Source: UBA2982 sp040081395 (GTDB lineage Bacteria > Gemmatimonadota > Gemmatimonadetes > Longimicrobiales > Gaopeijiaceae). From it: a DNA stretch of 5,869 bases. The notes beneath the pieces are model-generated. The model searched no databases, was not told the DNA's origin, and worked only from the letters and a program-made list of their open reading frames with translations. The stretch is from NCBI GenBank assembly GCA_040081395.1, contig JBEBGN010000187.1, positions 1 to 5,869 of the forward strand, read 5' to 3'. Shown piece after piece: positions 5,864-5,869 of the stretch (position 1 is the first letter of the stretch; each line of letters opens with the position of its first letter). The position numbers and the translations under genes were made by a program.

Positions 5864-5869
5864 CCGTAG

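Overview
The window is GC-rich bacterial chromosome (roughly two-thirds G+C, judged by eye). It is densely coded on the minus strand: all six supported genes run right to left. I see no rRNA, tRNA, CRISPR array, insertion sequence or phage gene. The host is probably a Gram-negative bacterium with a periplasm, because there is a lipoprotein amidohydrolase and periplasm-facing Bat-type proteins. The gene style (GC-rich MoxR/Bat operon beside a lipoprotein amidohydrolase) would fit a Gemmatimonadota- or Acidobacteriota-like lineage. That is a guess; the window holds no phylogenetic marker.

Layout, in the direction of transcription. 5869-5707: a 5' leader of about 160 nt with a 6-bp inverted repeat (ATTGTG/CACAAT) and a bulged hairpin. 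5700-4306: a secreted lipoprotein of the metal-dependent amidohydrolase superfamily (imidazolonepropionase-like) with all expected metal ligands. 4305-4190: a 116-nt gap that is strikingly C-rich and G-poor in the transcript, a candidate Rho-dependent termination region. 4189 to the left edge: a tight operon of moxR ATPase (4189-3188), DUF58 protein (3172-2228), a signal-peptide/single-TM protein with a DUF4381-like tail (2231-1224), a BatA-like von Willebrand factor A (VWA) protein (1219-233) and the beginning of a second BatA/BatB-like membrane protein (236-1, cut by the window edge).

The five operon genes form the well-known but biochemically poorly understood MoxR-VWA ('Bat', Bacteroides aerotolerance-type) system. 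A MoxR AAA+ ATPase is thought to act as a chaperone or remodelling factor on VWA-fold partners. Here DUF58 is a soluble cytosolic VWA-like protein with a complete MIDAS metal site. The BatA-like protein is anchored by three predicted TM helices with its VWA domain predicted to face the periplasm. The DUF4381-like protein could bridge the two sides through its single TM helix. Two junctions are stop/start overlaps using non-ATG starts (GTGA at 2231-2228, TTGA at 236-233), consistent with translational coupling and fixed stoichiometry.

I do not see a wholly new system. The points most worth following are the fusion of a BatD-like periplasmic domain to a DUF4381-like cytosolic tail, the coupled non-ATG starts, the C-rich intergenic segment before moxR, and whatever lies beyond the left edge, where the rest of the Bat operon should be.
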